Positions 17,550 to 27,229 of a stretch of DNA of 64,000 bases are shown here, one piece after another. The DNA is from Polynucleobacter rarus (lineage in GTDB: Bacteria; Pseudomonadota; Gammaproteobacteria; Burkholderiales; Burkholderiaceae). Below the pieces are notes generated by a model that saw nothing but the letters and a program-made list of their open reading frames with translations, was not told the DNA's origin and did no database searches. Each line of letters starts with the position of its first letter. The first letter of the stretch is position 1. The position numbers were made by a program, and so were the translations under genes. The stretch lies in contig NZ_NTGB01000001.1 of NCBI RefSeq assembly GCF_003072505.1, forward strand, positions 2,219,955-2,283,954. The letters are read 5' to 3'.

Positions 17550-18311
17550 TTATTTATAGCGACTGCCGAGGAAAGATAGGAATTCACGACGCAAGTTAAA
17601 GTCTTTCAAAAAGAGGCCTCGCATGACACTGTTGAGCATTTTTGATTCGGCATCCTTCACACCACGCCACTGCATACAGAAATGATCTGCATCCATCACC
17701 ACTGCTAAACCAATTGGCTTAATTTTTTCTTCTAAAAGATCTGCCAACTGAATCACTGCTTCTTCCTGAATTTGTGGGCGACTCATAATCCATTCTGCAG
17801 TACGAGAATACTTAGACAAACCGATCAAATTACTCTCTTTGTTCGGCAATACCCCAATCCAAACTTTACCCATGATTGGGCACAAATGATGGGAACAGGC
17901 GCTTCTGACGGTAATCGGGCCGATGACCATTAATTCATTGAGATGTGAGACATTTGGGAATTCGGTAATCGGTGGCATTTCTTGATAACGCCCTGCAAAG
18001 ACTTCTTTCAAAAACATTTTCGCGACTCGTCTTGCGGTATCTTGGGTGTTATGGTCACTTACGGTGTCAATCACTAAACTCTCCAAAACACCCTTCATTT
18101 TTTCTGCAACCTCAGCCAACAGAAGGTCTTGATCACCAGGCTCTAGAAATTCGGCAATATTATCATTCGCATGAAACCGTTGTTTTGCTTTTAATAACTT
18201 TTCTCGGATTTTTACAGATACTGGCACACCAATTGATTCTTTAGTTGACTCTTTAGCTGACACTTTAGTTAATGCTTTAGATGGTGCTTTTTTGCTTGAT
18301 TTTGTCGTCAT
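17550..18311 (-). CDS. folE: GTP cyclohydrolase I
   Basis: A 253-residue type I GTP cyclohydrolase, which turns GTP into dihydroneopterin triphosphate, the first step of folate and pterin synthesis. Zinc ligands Cys139, His142 and Cys212 are visible in RSACSHHLCPIMG and DADHFCMQWRGV. The core is normal length. The N-terminus carries an extra Lys/Ser/Ala/Thr-rich stretch (about 1-30) with low complexity. The ATG at 18311 is chosen; a TTG ten codons upstream (18341), with AAGGG before it, is the alternative. Stand-alone gene. Confidence 0.92.
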   Translation of the reverse strand: MTTKSSKKAPSKALTKVSAKESTKESIGVPVSVKIREKLLKAKQRFHANDNIAEFLEPGDQDLLLAEVAEKMKGVLESLVIDTVSDHNTQDTARRVAKMFLKEVFAGRYQEMPPITEFPNVSHLNELMVIGPITVRSACSHHLCPIMGKVWIGVLPNKESNLIGLSKYSRTAEWIMSRPQIQEEAVIQLADLLEEKIKPIGLAVVMDADHFCMQWRGVKDAESKMLNSVMRGLFLKDFNLRREFLSFLGSRYK

Positions 18312-18499
18312 ATTGTTTAAATTTTGTTTATTAACTTGCAATTAACAAGCCCTTGCTTTTGGCTCATCGGATATTACTCAGTCTTTTCTTCCTAGTATTC
18401 TGCTGAGTTATGACTTTATCAGTAATTGAAGAATCTTTCAGAGCAAGACAAAAACTCACTAATGAGACCCTAAAGAGTTCTGAAATAGAACATAAAGCC

Positions 18500-19126
18500 T
18501 CATTTTTTAGAGCCAATCTTCGACTCTGTGCCATTGAGTAAATTCATGATATTTTTGCGATGACGCAAAGTGAGCAATACTCCAACCAACAAAATAGCAG
18601 TACAAATCGGTGCAAAACCAAATAATAATGCGGCGTAAAACGGCGCAAAGACTGCTGCTGCGAGGGCAGCTAGGGAAGAATACCGAAAGAAAAACGCAAT
18701 AATCAACCAGGTTGATAGTGTCGCTATACCTAAAATAAAGTTCACACCGAATAAAATGCCACAGGCAGTAGCAACTCCTTTACCGCCTTTAAAACCATAA
18801 AAAATTGGATAAAGATGCCCAACAAATACGGCCACAATGACTGCTGGTAAAGCCCAATCTGCTTGTGAACTATTTTGTAAAAAATAACGAGCAAGGACGA
18901 CTGCAACGAGTCCTTTTAATGAGTCACCCAATAAAGTCAGGATGGCGGCTTTTTTATTACCGGTTCTTAAAACATTGGTTGCCCCTGGATTGCCGGAGCC
19001 ATAACTATGTGGATCTGGCAATTGCATACATTTACTAACGACGACTGCGAAGGAAATAGAGCCGAGCAAATAAGCCCCTAAAATTAAGGCGGCGGATAAA
19101 AACAATGTTTGCATTTCTGTTGTCAT
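18500..19126 (-). CDS. plsY: Acyl-phosphate glycerol-3-phosphate acyltransferase PlsY
   Basis: A 208-residue membrane enzyme that acylates glycerol-3-phosphate from acyl-phosphate, the first step of phospholipid synthesis. The three signature loops are present: [21 protein letters not shown] (about 38-58), [19 protein letters not shown] (about 102-120) and the C-terminal [17 protein letters not shown] (about 188-203). Five hydrophobic segments fit the fold. It lies five bases downstream of xerD. Confidence 0.93.
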   Translation of the reverse strand: MTTEMQTLFLSAALILGAYLLGSISFAVVVSKCMQLPDPHSYGSGNPGATNVLRTGNKKAAILTLLGDSLKGLVAVVLARYFLQNSSQADWALPAVIVAVFVGHLYPIFYGFKGGKGVATACGILFGVNFILGIATLSTWLIIAFFFRYSSLAALAAAVFAPFYAALLFGFAPICTAILLVGVLLTLRHRKNIMNLLNGTESKIGSKK

Positions 19127-19131
19127 AAAAA

Positions 19132-20088
19132 CTACCCTCTTGGGTGGTGATGTTGATGAATATTTTTAAGTCTCTCTCGTGCCACATGAGTATAAATTTG
19201 CGTAGTAGAAATATCGGCATGACCTAATAATAACTGTACTACCCGTAAATCAGCACCGTGATTTAATAAATGGGTAGCAAAAGCATGTCTTAGGGTATGA
19301 GGCGATAGGTGGCCTTCGATGCCAGCGATAATGGCATAACGCTTAATCATGTACCAAAATGCTTGACGAGATAGATGCTCCCCAGTGTATCTCCCTACAA
19401 ATAAATAGTCACTGGTTTGATTACCTAAGATACTGGCTCGCGCCTCGTCTACATATCGTTGAATCCAATGCGCTGCTTGTGCGCCAAACGGCACTAAACG
19501 TTCTTTATTACCTTTACCACTCAAAATATGTAAGACCCCTTCGCCTAACCTTAGATGTAGAAATTTAATCATAATAATTTCTGAGACACGCAGTCCACTG
19601 GCATACATCAGCTCTAACATCGCACGATCACGCAATCCCAATGGCTCTTCCACATTAGGGGCAAGTAATAAATTTTCAATTTGCTTTTCTGACAGACTCA
19701 CTGGTAAACGCATGAGTTGTTTGGCTTGACGAAGATATAGACAAGGATCGTCTGTTAACTTATTTTGGCGAATACAAAACCTGAAAAAACGTTTAAATAC
19801 CGTTAAACGACGATTAGCGGAACTTGCTTTGTCCGCCCGTTTAGCTGCCATAAAAGCAGTGATCTCGACCTGAGTCGTTTCTAGAATCGACTTTTGATAA
19901 GTCGTATTCAGCCAGTTGGCAAAAATCTCCAAATCGCTTCGATACGCGTCTAAGGTATTTTTAGACAAGCCATTTTCTAACCACAAGGAATCAATGAAAT
20001 AAGATATCTCATCCAGACTATGCCTTAAAATGATTGAATGATCATTTTTAGTTGAAATGGATGGATGGATTGCTTCGTTAGTCATCAC
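19132..20088 (-). CDS. xerD: Tyrosine recombinase XerD
   Basis: A 318-residue chromosome-dimer-resolving recombinase acting at dif with XerC and FtsK. The N-terminal SAM-like DNA-binding domain (about 30-115) is followed by the catalytic domain with Arg167, Lys192, His264, Arg267, His290 and Tyr299 ([47 protein letters not shown]). The ending HHHPRG is typical of XerD rather than XerC. The N-terminal 20 residues are extra, so the start could be further in. It is co-transcribed with plsY. Confidence 0.9.
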   Translation of the reverse strand: MMTNEAIHPSISTKNDHSIILRHSLDEISYFIDSLWLENGLSKNTLDAYRSDLEIFANWLNTTYQKSILETTQVEITAFMAAKRADKASSANRRLTVFKRFFRFCIRQNKLTDDPCLYLRQAKQLMRLPVSLSEKQIENLLLAPNVEEPLGLRDRAMLELMYASGLRVSEIIMIKFLHLRLGEGVLHILSGKGNKERLVPFGAQAAHWIQRYVDEARASILGNQTSDYLFVGRYTGEHLSRQAFWYMIKRYAIIAGIEGHLSPHTLRHAFATHLLNHGADLRVVQLLLGHADISTTQIYTHVARERLKNIHQHHHPRG

Positions 20089-20197
20089 CGCGGTATTTTC
20101 AAATTGAACTTAAAAATAAACAAAAAAATTAAATAACTAGACTTAAATAGACTGCACGAACCCTTTTTTGGGCGAGCAGTCCAACCGATGAAATCTC

Positions 20198-21100
20198 TTG
20201 AATACTGCCCTTATTTTACTTCCTGATTTTATTCTCATGATCTTTGCTTGGGGATTAAATCGTTTTACATTTCTCAATCGTGAAATATGGGTTGCGCTTG
20301 AAAAAATTGTGTATTGGATTTTATTTCCAGCCCTTTTAGTTTCTTCAGCTAGTCGCGCAAAATTAGTATGGGCAGACAATGTCTCCATGTTATTACTGTT
20401 AGCGGTTGGCATGATGCTCATGGCCTTCTTAGCCTATAGTGCCAAATGGCTTTGGCACCCCGATCCGGTGAGTCATCATTCAGGGATTCAGACATCTTTT
20501 AGGTTTAATACCTTTATTGCCTTTGCAGTCGCTCTTCGCCTAGGTGGGGAAGAAGGTCTTGCGTTGATGGCTATCGCAGTGGCAAGTCTTGTGCCTCTCT
20601 CCAATGCCTTATCGATTATTTCTTTATCCAGAAATTCGCAAAACAATGTATTGATGGAACTCATCAAAAATCCGTTCGTGATTGCTACCGTATTAGGTTT
20701 ACTCATCAACCTAACCCATTTTCCCTTACCCGATTTTATTCACTCGAATTTGCAACGCATGGGGAGCGCATCAATTACGATTGGTTTGATGACGGTAGGC
20801 GCTAGTTTAGGATGGGTTAGTGCTAAAAAAGAGATGGCTCTTGTCTTCTTTTGGACATTTTTGAAATTAATCATCTTTCCATTATTTATTTTTACCGTCG
20901 GTAACTATGTTTTGCACCTGCCAAAACCTCAACTCACCACCGCAGTTTTAATTGCGAGCGTTCCAACCGCCACGAGTGCTTTTGTGATGGCAACCCGGAT
21001 GGGGGGTAATGGCCCAATCGTCTCAGTGACGATTTCACTGATGACGATTGGTGCGGCCTTCACTATGCCATTTTGGATTGCTTTATTGCAGTCTTCTTAG
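20198..21100 (+). CDS. AEC-family (auxin efflux carrier-like) permease
   Basis: A 300-residue membrane protein with about ten helices in two five-helix halves. The block LEKIVYWILFPALLVSSASRAKL (about 29-51) is typical of the AEC/bile-acid-sodium symporter group, and the second half ends LIASVPTATSAFVMATRMGGNGPIVSVTISLMT, the characteristic family motif. Bacterial members carry malate, malonate or other organic acids. The start is TTG at 20198, giving the usual first helix, with no strong ribosome site. Divergent from xerD. Confidence 0.83.
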   Translation: MNTALILLPDFILMIFAWGLNRFTFLNREIWVALEKIVYWILFPALLVSSASRAKLVWADNVSMLLLLAVGMMLMAFLAYSAKWLWHPDPVSHHSGIQTSFRFNTFIAFAVALRLGGEEGLALMAIAVASLVPLSNALSIISLSRNSQNNVLMELIKNPFVIATVLGLLINLTHFPLPDFIHSNLQRMGSASITIGLMTVGASLGWVSAKKEMALVFFWTFLKLIIFPLFIFTVGNYVLHLPKPQLTTAVLIASVPTATSAFVMATRMGGNGPIVSVTISLMTIGAAFTMPFWIALLQSS

Positions 21101-21134
21101 CTGAGTTGTTTGGCCTAACTGCTAAGGGGTAAAG

Positions 21135-21620
21135 TTAGTCCCTGAAATTATTGAAATTTAGAGGTGATTCAGGCACATCCTTACGCAGCAAAGCTATGGT
21201 AGCTTGCAAGTCATCGCGTTTTGCGCCAGTAACTCTGACAGCATCGCCTTGAATACTGGCTTGTACTTTAATTTTGCTATCTTTAATAATACGAACAATT
21301 TTCTTAGCTAAATCACCGTTGATCCCTTTTTGGATGTCAATGAATTGTTTGACCTTGTCGCCTGAGATCTTTTCTTTCTTACCGTCGGTTAAAAAGCGCA
21401 CGTCGACATTGCGTTTCGCCATTTTGTTCAATAAGACGTCTTTTACCTGCGCGATTTTGAAATCATCATCAGCAAACATGGTTAATTGCTGTTCTTTCAT
21501 CTCAACTCTTGCATCAGAACCCTTAAAGTCGAAGCGCGTACTAATTTCTTTATTTGCTTGTTCTAAAGCGTTTTTTACTTCAATCATATCTGGCTCGCAG
21601 ACCACATCAAAAGAGGGCAT
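21135..21620 (-). CDS. yajQ: YajQ-family nucleotide-binding protein
   Basis: A 161-residue YajQ protein with two ferredoxin-like domains. The start [37 protein letters not shown] is nearly invariant in the family, and the C-terminal [19 protein letters not shown] is also typical. Members bind cyclic di-GMP or nucleotides and affect transcription in Xanthomonas; the role here is not known. Single gene, divergent from murB with a 43-base gap. Confidence 0.93.
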   Translation of the reverse strand: MPSFDVVCEPDMIEVKNALEQANKEISTRFDFKGSDARVEMKEQQLTMFADDDFKIAQVKDVLLNKMAKRNVDVRFLTDGKKEKISGDKVKQFIDIQKGINGDLAKKIVRIIKDSKIKVQASIQGDAVRVTGAKRDDLQATIALLRKDVPESPLNFNNFRD

Positions 21621-21663
21621 TAAATTCTCCTATTCATCATTTAATAAGTAATAATATCCTCCT

Positions 21664-22731
21664 GTGAACATTCAATCCAATTTTTCTCTTCAAAAACTAA
21701 ATTCTTTTGGTTTTTTATCCCATGCTGAATATTTTGTCAGCGTGGAGAATGAGCACGACTTGCTGAATGCCATTGAATTTGCCAATCAGAAAAAAATGCC
21801 GTGGCAGGTCCTTGGGAGCGGCAGTAATGTCGTTTTACAGGATTTTTTACCGGGCCTGACTATTCATATGGCTATCTTCGGTAAAAAACTCGTCTCTGAG
21901 TCAGCGACGCATTTTTATATCGATTGTGGGGCGGGTGAAAATTGGCATGAATTTGTAAAGTGGACGATAGAAGAGGGTTATCCTGGCCTAGAAAATTTAG
22001 CATTGATTCCAGGGACCACGGGAGCTGCTCCCATTCAAAATATCGGTGCTTACGGTGCCGAAGCAGCTTCCATGATTGATTCCGTTGAGGTCCTAGATAC
22101 CAAGTTAGTTCTTGAAACCCAAGCAAATACTGAAGTTGATCTCAATATCCAACAAAATTGGCAAGTTATTCCTAAAGAAGAATGTGCATTTGCTTACCGT
22201 GATAGCATTTTTAAACGTGACCTACAAGCTTATGTAGTTACCCAAGTGCGTTTCGCTATTCCCAAAAAGTGGCAAGCTAACTTAAGTTATGCAGAACTGG
22301 CGAACTACTTTTTAGACAATAAGTCTCCTTCTGCCCAAGATATTTTTGACGCGGTAGTTATGATTCGCTCAAAAAAGTTACCCGATCCAGCACTACTTGG
22401 TAATGCGGGTAGTTTTTTCCATAACCCGATCGTTGATTTGGCAACCTACACCCAGTTAAAAGAGAAATTTACAGGTCTAGTTAGCTATCCTGCCCCAGAC
22501 CTTTTAGGTGAAAAACAGTTTAAATTAGCAGCCGGCTGGTTAATTGATCAATGCGGCCTAAAAGGTTACAGAGTTGGCGATTGCGGGGTTTATGAAAAAC
22601 AAGCATTAGTCCTTGTGAATCATGGGACTGCAAAAGGATCTGAAATGTTGGCATTAGCAAATCACATCAAACAGACGGTTTTAGAAAAATTTGGCGTAAC
22701 TCTGAGTCAAGAACCAAATAATTTACCTTGA
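21664..22731 (+). CDS. murB: UDP-N-acetylenolpyruvoylglucosamine reductase
   Basis: A 355-residue flavoenzyme that reduces UDP-GlcNAc enolpyruvate to UDP-MurNAc in peptidoglycan synthesis. It is the type I (E. coli-like) form: FAD-binding GSGSNVVLQDFLPGLTIHMA (about 56-75), LALIPGTTGAAPIQNIGAYG (about 117-136), CAFAYRDSIFKRD and the catalytic Ser in LGNAGSFFHNPIVD. GTG start at 21664. Its 3' end overlaps the converging rloB-like gene by 9 bases. Confidence 0.93.
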   Translation: MNIQSNFSLQKLNSFGFLSHAEYFVSVENEHDLLNAIEFANQKKMPWQVLGSGSNVVLQDFLPGLTIHMAIFGKKLVSESATHFYIDCGAGENWHEFVKWTIEEGYPGLENLALIPGTTGAAPIQNIGAYGAEAASMIDSVEVLDTKLVLETQANTEVDLNIQQNWQVIPKEECAFAYRDSIFKRDLQAYVVTQVRFAIPKKWQANLSYAELANYFLDNKSPSAQDIFDAVVMIRSKKLPDPALLGNAGSFFHNPIVDLATYTQLKEKFTGLVSYPAPDLLGEKQFKLAAGWLIDQCGLKGYRVGDCGVYEKQALVLVNHGTAKGSEMLALANHIKQTVLEKFGVTLSQEPNNLP

Positions 22732-23367
22732 ATTAAAATCCTTCATTTTTTGAACTAACTTATGGACACTGGTCATTGGATTTTCATTTTCAATATAATC
22801 CTGATTTTCTAACCAAATTGCATTTTGTAATGCAATATCCACTTTTTCCATTAGTTCAAGCATCAACAAATAATCACATTTTCTATAGTGTTGGATGTAT
22901 TGATTTTTAGTTAATAATTCAATTATTTCACGTGATGACTTAAATGCCATATCTGTTCTTTTATAATGCAACAAAATCCAAAACTCAAAACAGGGAACAC
23001 TGACTGCTTCATAAATAGGTATCGACATTTTTTTCTGGCTCGATAATTTTTTAATTTTAGCTCTTGCAGAGTCAAATGATTGGTGCTGATCTTTGTCAAA
23101 TACGCAAAATATGATCTCAAATCCATCGTCTTGATGTTGTAATTCTTCGGCTTTTTTAACGAGATTAATTGGTGCAGAATCTTTTTTGTTATTGGCGATA
23201 ACAATCTGAGTGGTTTTTAAATTTAATTGGCTTCTCAAGCTTTTAAAGTAAATTTCTTCTGTTATTCCCTCACATACGATGAGCATCGCCGGTGAGGACT
23301 CTCGAATACTATCTTTTCTTTTAAATCCCTTACTTTTACGAACAACCGAAATTCTTTTTTGCGGCAC
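22723..23367 (-). CDS. RloB-like TOPRIM protein (AbiLii-type)
   Basis: A 214-residue RloB-family protein. The TOPRIM-type metal-binding residues are Glu33 in MLIVCEGITEEIYF and Asp91/Asp93 in FCVFDKDQH, followed by VPCFEFWILLHY, a typical RloB block. In the family it is the partner nuclease or effector of an ATPase. The GTG start overlaps the stop of the ATPase gene by one base (TAGTG), so the two are translationally coupled. RloA/RloB pairs resemble the lactococcal AbiLi/AbiLii phage-exclusion system. Function here is inferred from that pairing. Confidence 0.8.
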   Translation of the reverse strand: MPQKRISVVRKSKGFKRKDSIRESSPAMLIVCEGITEEIYFKSLRSQLNLKTTQIVIANNKKDSAPINLVKKAEELQHQDDGFEIIFCVFDKDQHQSFDSARAKIKKLSSQKKMSIPIYEAVSVPCFEFWILLHYKRTDMAFKSSREIIELLTKNQYIQHYRKCDYLLMLELMEKVDIALQNAIWLENQDYIENENPMTSVHKLVQKMKDFNSR

Positions 23368-24665
23368 TAAAATTCCCTAACAAATGGTATTGCGCCGTAT
23401 CTTCCCTTCAGATAACCACGTTCAATTACTTCATCTTTTCTCGGCTTGTATTCCAATAAAGAATACAGCTCAGTTGCTTTATTAGAATTTTTCTCAACAA
23501 ACCAAATCTGATCACGCCTCAATAAATTGGTATCTAGTAAATTAGTATCATGTGTTGTGAAAACGAGCTGGGCATTATTGATATTTTTTGAACTATGAAA
23601 TAAACCCACTAAAAATTTACTAATAAAGGGGTGTAGGCTACTTTCTAATTCATCGACTAGAAGGGTTGCCCCCCCCTCCAAAGATTTAATCCATCCACCA
23701 GTTAAGTGAAATAACTTTTTAGTTCCCTCTGACTCATCCTCTAGTGAAAAATGAACAGTAGAGTCATTATTTGTAATGTGATCAGTAAGAATACTCATCA
23801 AAAGCGAACCAAGGCCCTCGGGAGGATTAAAGCCACCGGACAGATTTGTTCTTGATGAAAATGTCAAAGGGTTACGCATCGATCCTTGAGCATTTGGTGC
23901 TTGTTGATCATCTTCCTGAATTCTAATTCCATCGATACCAATATCTGCTGCTTTTAAATAATCTAATATCTTACCCTCTTGGTTTAATTTGATTAAATCA
24001 ATACTTAAATGAGGGTCAATTGCTACCCCAGACGCAAGTACAATTAACTTATTCACAATCCAATTAAATGCAGGCTTTAACTGCGCGTTATTCAATTGAA
24101 TAGCGGTAGAAAAAAAGAGTGCATTACCTCTCGTAAACTCACTCCACACCTTTTTCTCAGCCTTATCCCCTTTAAACTTCGTGCCAAACCACCAATCATA
24201 TTTTTTTGAAACAGGGTTTAACTCTCTCTCAAACCATCTTTGTGGACGATTGTTCGGATAGGCCACGAGCCATTCTTTGTAAATTAACTGGGACGTTGCA
24301 GATACAAAATACTCATACTTCACACCATCATCTGCCACAAAGACGATGTTCAATTCTGTCGGTGCATGGGTCGAATCTTTATCTAACAGAAAGGGTACAA
24401 TTCCTGAAATTTGCACACCTTCTTGAGAAGATGCCGTGTGTATTATTAACCATTGAAGCAACGAAATCGCTTTCATTAAGTTACTCTTCCCAGCGGCATT
24501 TGGCCCATAAATTGCAGCAGACCTTAAAAGTCTATCTTGATTACCATCACAATGAATCACATTTTTTTGCTCATGATCATTTCCAACCCCTGCTACTAAA
24601 CTGAGGGTTTGTTTGCCTAAAATAGAGCGATAGTTTGTTACGCTAAATTCAATTAACATACCCAT
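23367..24665 (-). CDS. RloA-like AAA/ABC-type ATPase (AbiLi-type)
   Basis: A 432-residue SMC/ABC-like ATPase. It has Walker A GPNAAGKS (54-61), an ABC-signature-like ESEGTKKLFHLTGG (311-324), Walker B LLVDELESSLHP (335-346, catalytic Glu339) and the switch His372 in FTTHDTNLLD. The start FSVTNYRSI (about 7-15) is typical of AAA_15/AAA_21 overcoming-lysogenisation-like ATPases. The pairing with the TOPRIM protein downstream makes an RloAB (AbiL-like) defence module. All motifs are intact. Confidence 0.82.
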   Translation of the reverse strand: MGMLIEFSVTNYRSILGKQTLSLVAGVGNDHEQKNVIHCDGNQDRLLRSAAIYGPNAAGKSNLMKAISLLQWLIIHTASSQEGVQISGIVPFLLDKDSTHAPTELNIVFVADDGVKYEYFVSATSQLIYKEWLVAYPNNRPQRWFERELNPVSKKYDWWFGTKFKGDKAEKKVWSEFTRGNALFFSTAIQLNNAQLKPAFNWIVNKLIVLASGVAIDPHLSIDLIKLNQEGKILDYLKAADIGIDGIRIQEDDQQAPNAQGSMRNPLTFSSRTNLSGGFNPPEGLGSLLMSILTDHITNNDSTVHFSLEDESEGTKKLFHLTGGWIKSLEGGATLLVDELESSLHPFISKFLVGLFHSSKNINNAQLVFTTHDTNLLDTNLLRRDQIWFVEKNSNKATELYSLLEYKPRKDEVIERGYLKGRYGAIPFVREF

Positions 24666-24800
24666 TCCATTAATTTAGTTTCAATATTTACGATTTTTCC
24701 ACGTAATTCACATATTAATTTAACATATCAATCATTTTGCGTCATTTATTTTTTGAAATAACCTTGGTAATTTAACCTAAACGTGAGTGCCTTTAGAAAC

Positions 24801-24838
24801 AAAAAGGGATTGTCGAAGTTCATCGACAATCCCTTTTT
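24801..24838 (-). terminator. Terminator of sodB (symmetrical)
   Basis: A perfect 16-base-pair stem, 24801-24816 with 24823-24838, around a 6-base loop; the outer pairs are A-T, giving a T-run on either strand. It lies 87 bases after the sodB stop and separates it from the RloAB module. Confidence 0.88.
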
Positions 24839-24924
24839 GCTACTATTTTTTTCTTCTGTGACTTTAGGTTTGCATCTACTATTTCAGGTCAAACCAAACA
24901 AGTCACCACTACACTTAACTTTAA

Positions 24925-25503
24925 TTAAGCAAAGTTTGCTGCAACAAAATCCCAGTTCACGAGATTCCAAAATGACTCAACATATTTTGGACGTGCATTA
25001 CGGTAGTCAACATAATAAGCATGTTCCCAAACGTCACATGTTAGCAATGCTTTTGCATCGGTTGTGAGTGGTGTAGCAGCGTTGCTAGTTGAAACTAAAT
25101 CTAAAGAACCATCTGCTTTTTTCACTAACCAAGCCCAACCTGAACCAAAAGTACCAACAGCACATTTAGTAAATTCTTCTTTGAATTTGTCAAATGAACC
25201 CCATTTAGCATTGATTGCATCAGCTAAGGCACCAGTTGGAGCACCGCTACCAGTTGGAGTTAAACCCATCCAGTAAAAAGTGTGGTTCCAAACTTGAGCT
25301 GCATTGTTGAAAACACCACCAGATGATTTCTTAACAATTTCTTCTAAACTCATGTTTTCAAACTCAGTACCTTTTTGGAGGTTATTGAGGTTGGTTACAT
25401 AAGTTTGGTGATGCTTACCATAGTGAAACTCTAAAGTTTCTTTTGAAATATGGGGTGCTAAAGCGTCTAAAGCATAAGGTAATTGCGGTAATGCGTGTTC
25501 CAT
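24925..25503 (-). CDS. sodB: Iron superoxide dismutase
   Basis: A 192-residue cytoplasmic SOD that dismutates superoxide. Metal ligands are His27, His74, Asp157 and His161 ([33 protein letters not shown]). [11 protein letters not shown] and the Gln70 position fit the iron type. Normal length. Own strong terminator; monocistronic. Confidence 0.95.
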   Translation of the reverse strand: MEHALPQLPYALDALAPHISKETLEFHYGKHHQTYVTNLNNLQKGTEFENMSLEEIVKKSSGGVFNNAAQVWNHTFYWMGLTPTGSGAPTGALADAINAKWGSFDKFKEEFTKCAVGTFGSGWAWLVKKADGSLDLVSTSNAATPLTTDAKALLTCDVWEHAYYVDYRNARPKYVESFWNLVNWDFVAANFA

Positions 25504-25628
25504 GACATCTCCTAGGGTTATTTAAGTCAAATTTCAAAATTCCATCAATTCGTTGTATTAAGATTGTAAGACGATTTCTTGACAGTTTCATAAACCGCTT
25601 CACTTTTTTGGTTAATAACTGATTTGTA

Positions 25629-26972
25629 TCAACTATTTTTGGTTGCGACTTTAATCTCAGTCATTTGAACTTGCGCACTTCCCAGTGCCATTTCAATAGT
25701 GTATTGGTGTTTTACTTTTAACTGCTGCGGATTACTCAAGGGTTTCCCATCTTCTAATACCAAGGAGTATCCCCGTTCCAAAGTTCGGTTGGGACTGAGT
25801 GTTTCTAATTGCATTTTTAAGTATTGTGATTTCGATAACTCCCTTTGATACCGCCCTTGCATCGTTAATTGAATACGATGTTGGTATTTTTCAAGAACTT
25901 GATATTCATTTTTAAGGCGTTTGGCTGGAGTAATCGCATCAAGTCGAGTTTGCAAATAGCTTAGCTGCTGTTTTGAGGATCGCAATTTTTCGACGAGTGC
26001 TCGGTTCAAACGGTTATTCAGAAGGACCTGTTGTTGACGCATTTGCTCAGGATTAGGAATTGCGTGGTTCAGTCGTAAGACGAGATGGTCTAGGCGTTGC
26101 GCCTCAGATTCTAGCCGCGTTTTTGCCATCCGATGGATCCGATTACTTACATTTTCTAAGTTTCTGAGAAGTTCTAAACCGTCAGGTGCTGCCATTTCCG
26201 CAGCCGCCGTCGGTGTAGGTGCCCGCAGATCCGCTACAAAGTCAGCAATCGTAAAGTCCGTTTCGTGGCCAACCCCTGAAATAATAGGAATTGTACTTTT
26301 GGCAATGAGTCGCGCTAGGGTCTCATCATTAAACGCCCATAAATCTTCAATACTGCCACCCCCTCTAACTAGCAGAATGACATCTACCTCATTAGCAGTT
26401 TGTGCTCGTTGTAAGGCCTTGATGAGATTTGCTGGGGCTTCACTACCCTGCACTAAGCTAGGATACAAAACAATGGGGATAAAACTTGCGCGTCGTTCTA
26501 GGGTGGTTAAAACATCTTTCAGGGCTGCTGCCTGGCTTGAAGTAATAATCCCAATTGCTCGAGGAATTTTAGGGATTGGTTTTTTGTTGCTTGGACTAAA
26601 TAGTCCCTCCAACTCTAATTTTTGCTTTAACTTTAAAAAAGATTCAAATAAGACTCCAGCGCCCGCTTTACGCATGACCTGAACATTGAGGTTAATTTCA
26701 CCCCGAGGAGCATAAAAATTGACTTGGGCTCCGATTTCAATTTGGTCACCATCCTTTGGCGTGAAATCGACGCTAGTATTGCGCCCCCGAAACATCACAC
26801 CATTAATCTGACCTGATTCATCCTTTAATTTAAAATACCAGTGCCCACTCGGATAGCTTTTGAAATTGGATAACTCCCCCTTAACCCATACAGTATCAAA
26901 ATTTGACGAAATAAAGTCAGATAATAATTGGTTAAATTCGCCAACACTCAGGATTTTGTTACTATTTTCCAT
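25629..26972 (-). CDS. xseA: Exodeoxyribonuclease VII large subunit
   Basis: A 447-residue subunit of exonuclease VII, a single-strand-specific exonuclease. The N-terminal OB domain reads VGEFNQLLSDFISSNFDTVWVKGELSNFKSYPSGHWYFKLKD, the catalytic domain holds GVGHETDFTIADFVADLRAPTPTAAAE (about 240-266) and a long coiled coil follows (about 270-390). The ATG at 26972 is chosen; the frame extends four codons to a TTG. The small subunit gene xseB is not adjacent. Confidence 0.93.
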   Translation of the reverse strand: MENSNKILSVGEFNQLLSDFISSNFDTVWVKGELSNFKSYPSGHWYFKLKDESGQINGVMFRGRNTSVDFTPKDGDQIEIGAQVNFYAPRGEINLNVQVMRKAGAGVLFESFLKLKQKLELEGLFSPSNKKPIPKIPRAIGIITSSQAAALKDVLTTLERRASFIPIVLYPSLVQGSEAPANLIKALQRAQTANEVDVILLVRGGGSIEDLWAFNDETLARLIAKSTIPIISGVGHETDFTIADFVADLRAPTPTAAAEMAAPDGLELLRNLENVSNRIHRMAKTRLESEAQRLDHLVLRLNHAIPNPEQMRQQQVLLNNRLNRALVEKLRSSKQQLSYLQTRLDAITPAKRLKNEYQVLEKYQHRIQLTMQGRYQRELSKSQYLKMQLETLSPNRTLERGYSLVLEDGKPLSNPQQLKVKHQYTIEMALGSAQVQMTEIKVATKNS

Positions 26973-27020
26973 GCTTTTTACCAAGCAATCTAATATTTAA
27001 AAGGGTTTGAAGGGAATAAA

Positions 27021-27038
27021 TGTCCACAGGCTTAATCA
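27021..27038 (+). promoter_or_regulatory. Left copy of a TCCACAGGC...AATCA repeat (DnaA-box-like)
   Basis: TGTCCACAGGCTTAATCA, a variant of the perfect DnaA-box-containing copy at 27198-27215 in the same orientation. The first bases differ from the TTATCCACA consensus. Confidence 0.35.
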
Positions 27039-27197
27039 CAGGTTCGTTGTCAAGGATAAATTAATACTAAAAATTAGGATAAATCACATAAGTCATTGTA
27101 TTTAAAGCATTTTACATCCATATTATGATAAACCCTAACAGGAATATTTTGACAATTCAACAAATAAATTTTTTATTTCAAATAGTTTTGCACAGGG

Positions 27198-27215
27198 TTA
27201 TCCACAGGCAAATCA
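27198..27215 (+). promoter_or_regulatory. Right copy with a perfect DnaA-box consensus
   Basis: TTATCCACAGGCAAATCA contains an exact TTATCCACA DnaA box, 24 bases before the exbB-like start. With the left copy it brackets an AT-rich stretch of about 160 bases. DnaA-dependent regulation of the xseA/exbB intergenic region is possible, not shown. Confidence 0.4.
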
Positions 27216-27229
27216 TGTAAAGTATCGAT

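Noticed and set aside
24206..24604. Open frame of 132 codons antisense to the RloA-like gene
   Set aside because: It is a shadow of the ATPase frame with no recognisable motif.
27198..27215. A replication origin at the DnaA-box-like repeats
   Set aside because: Only one perfect box and one variant are present, without dnaA, dnaN, gyrB or a cluster of boxes nearby.
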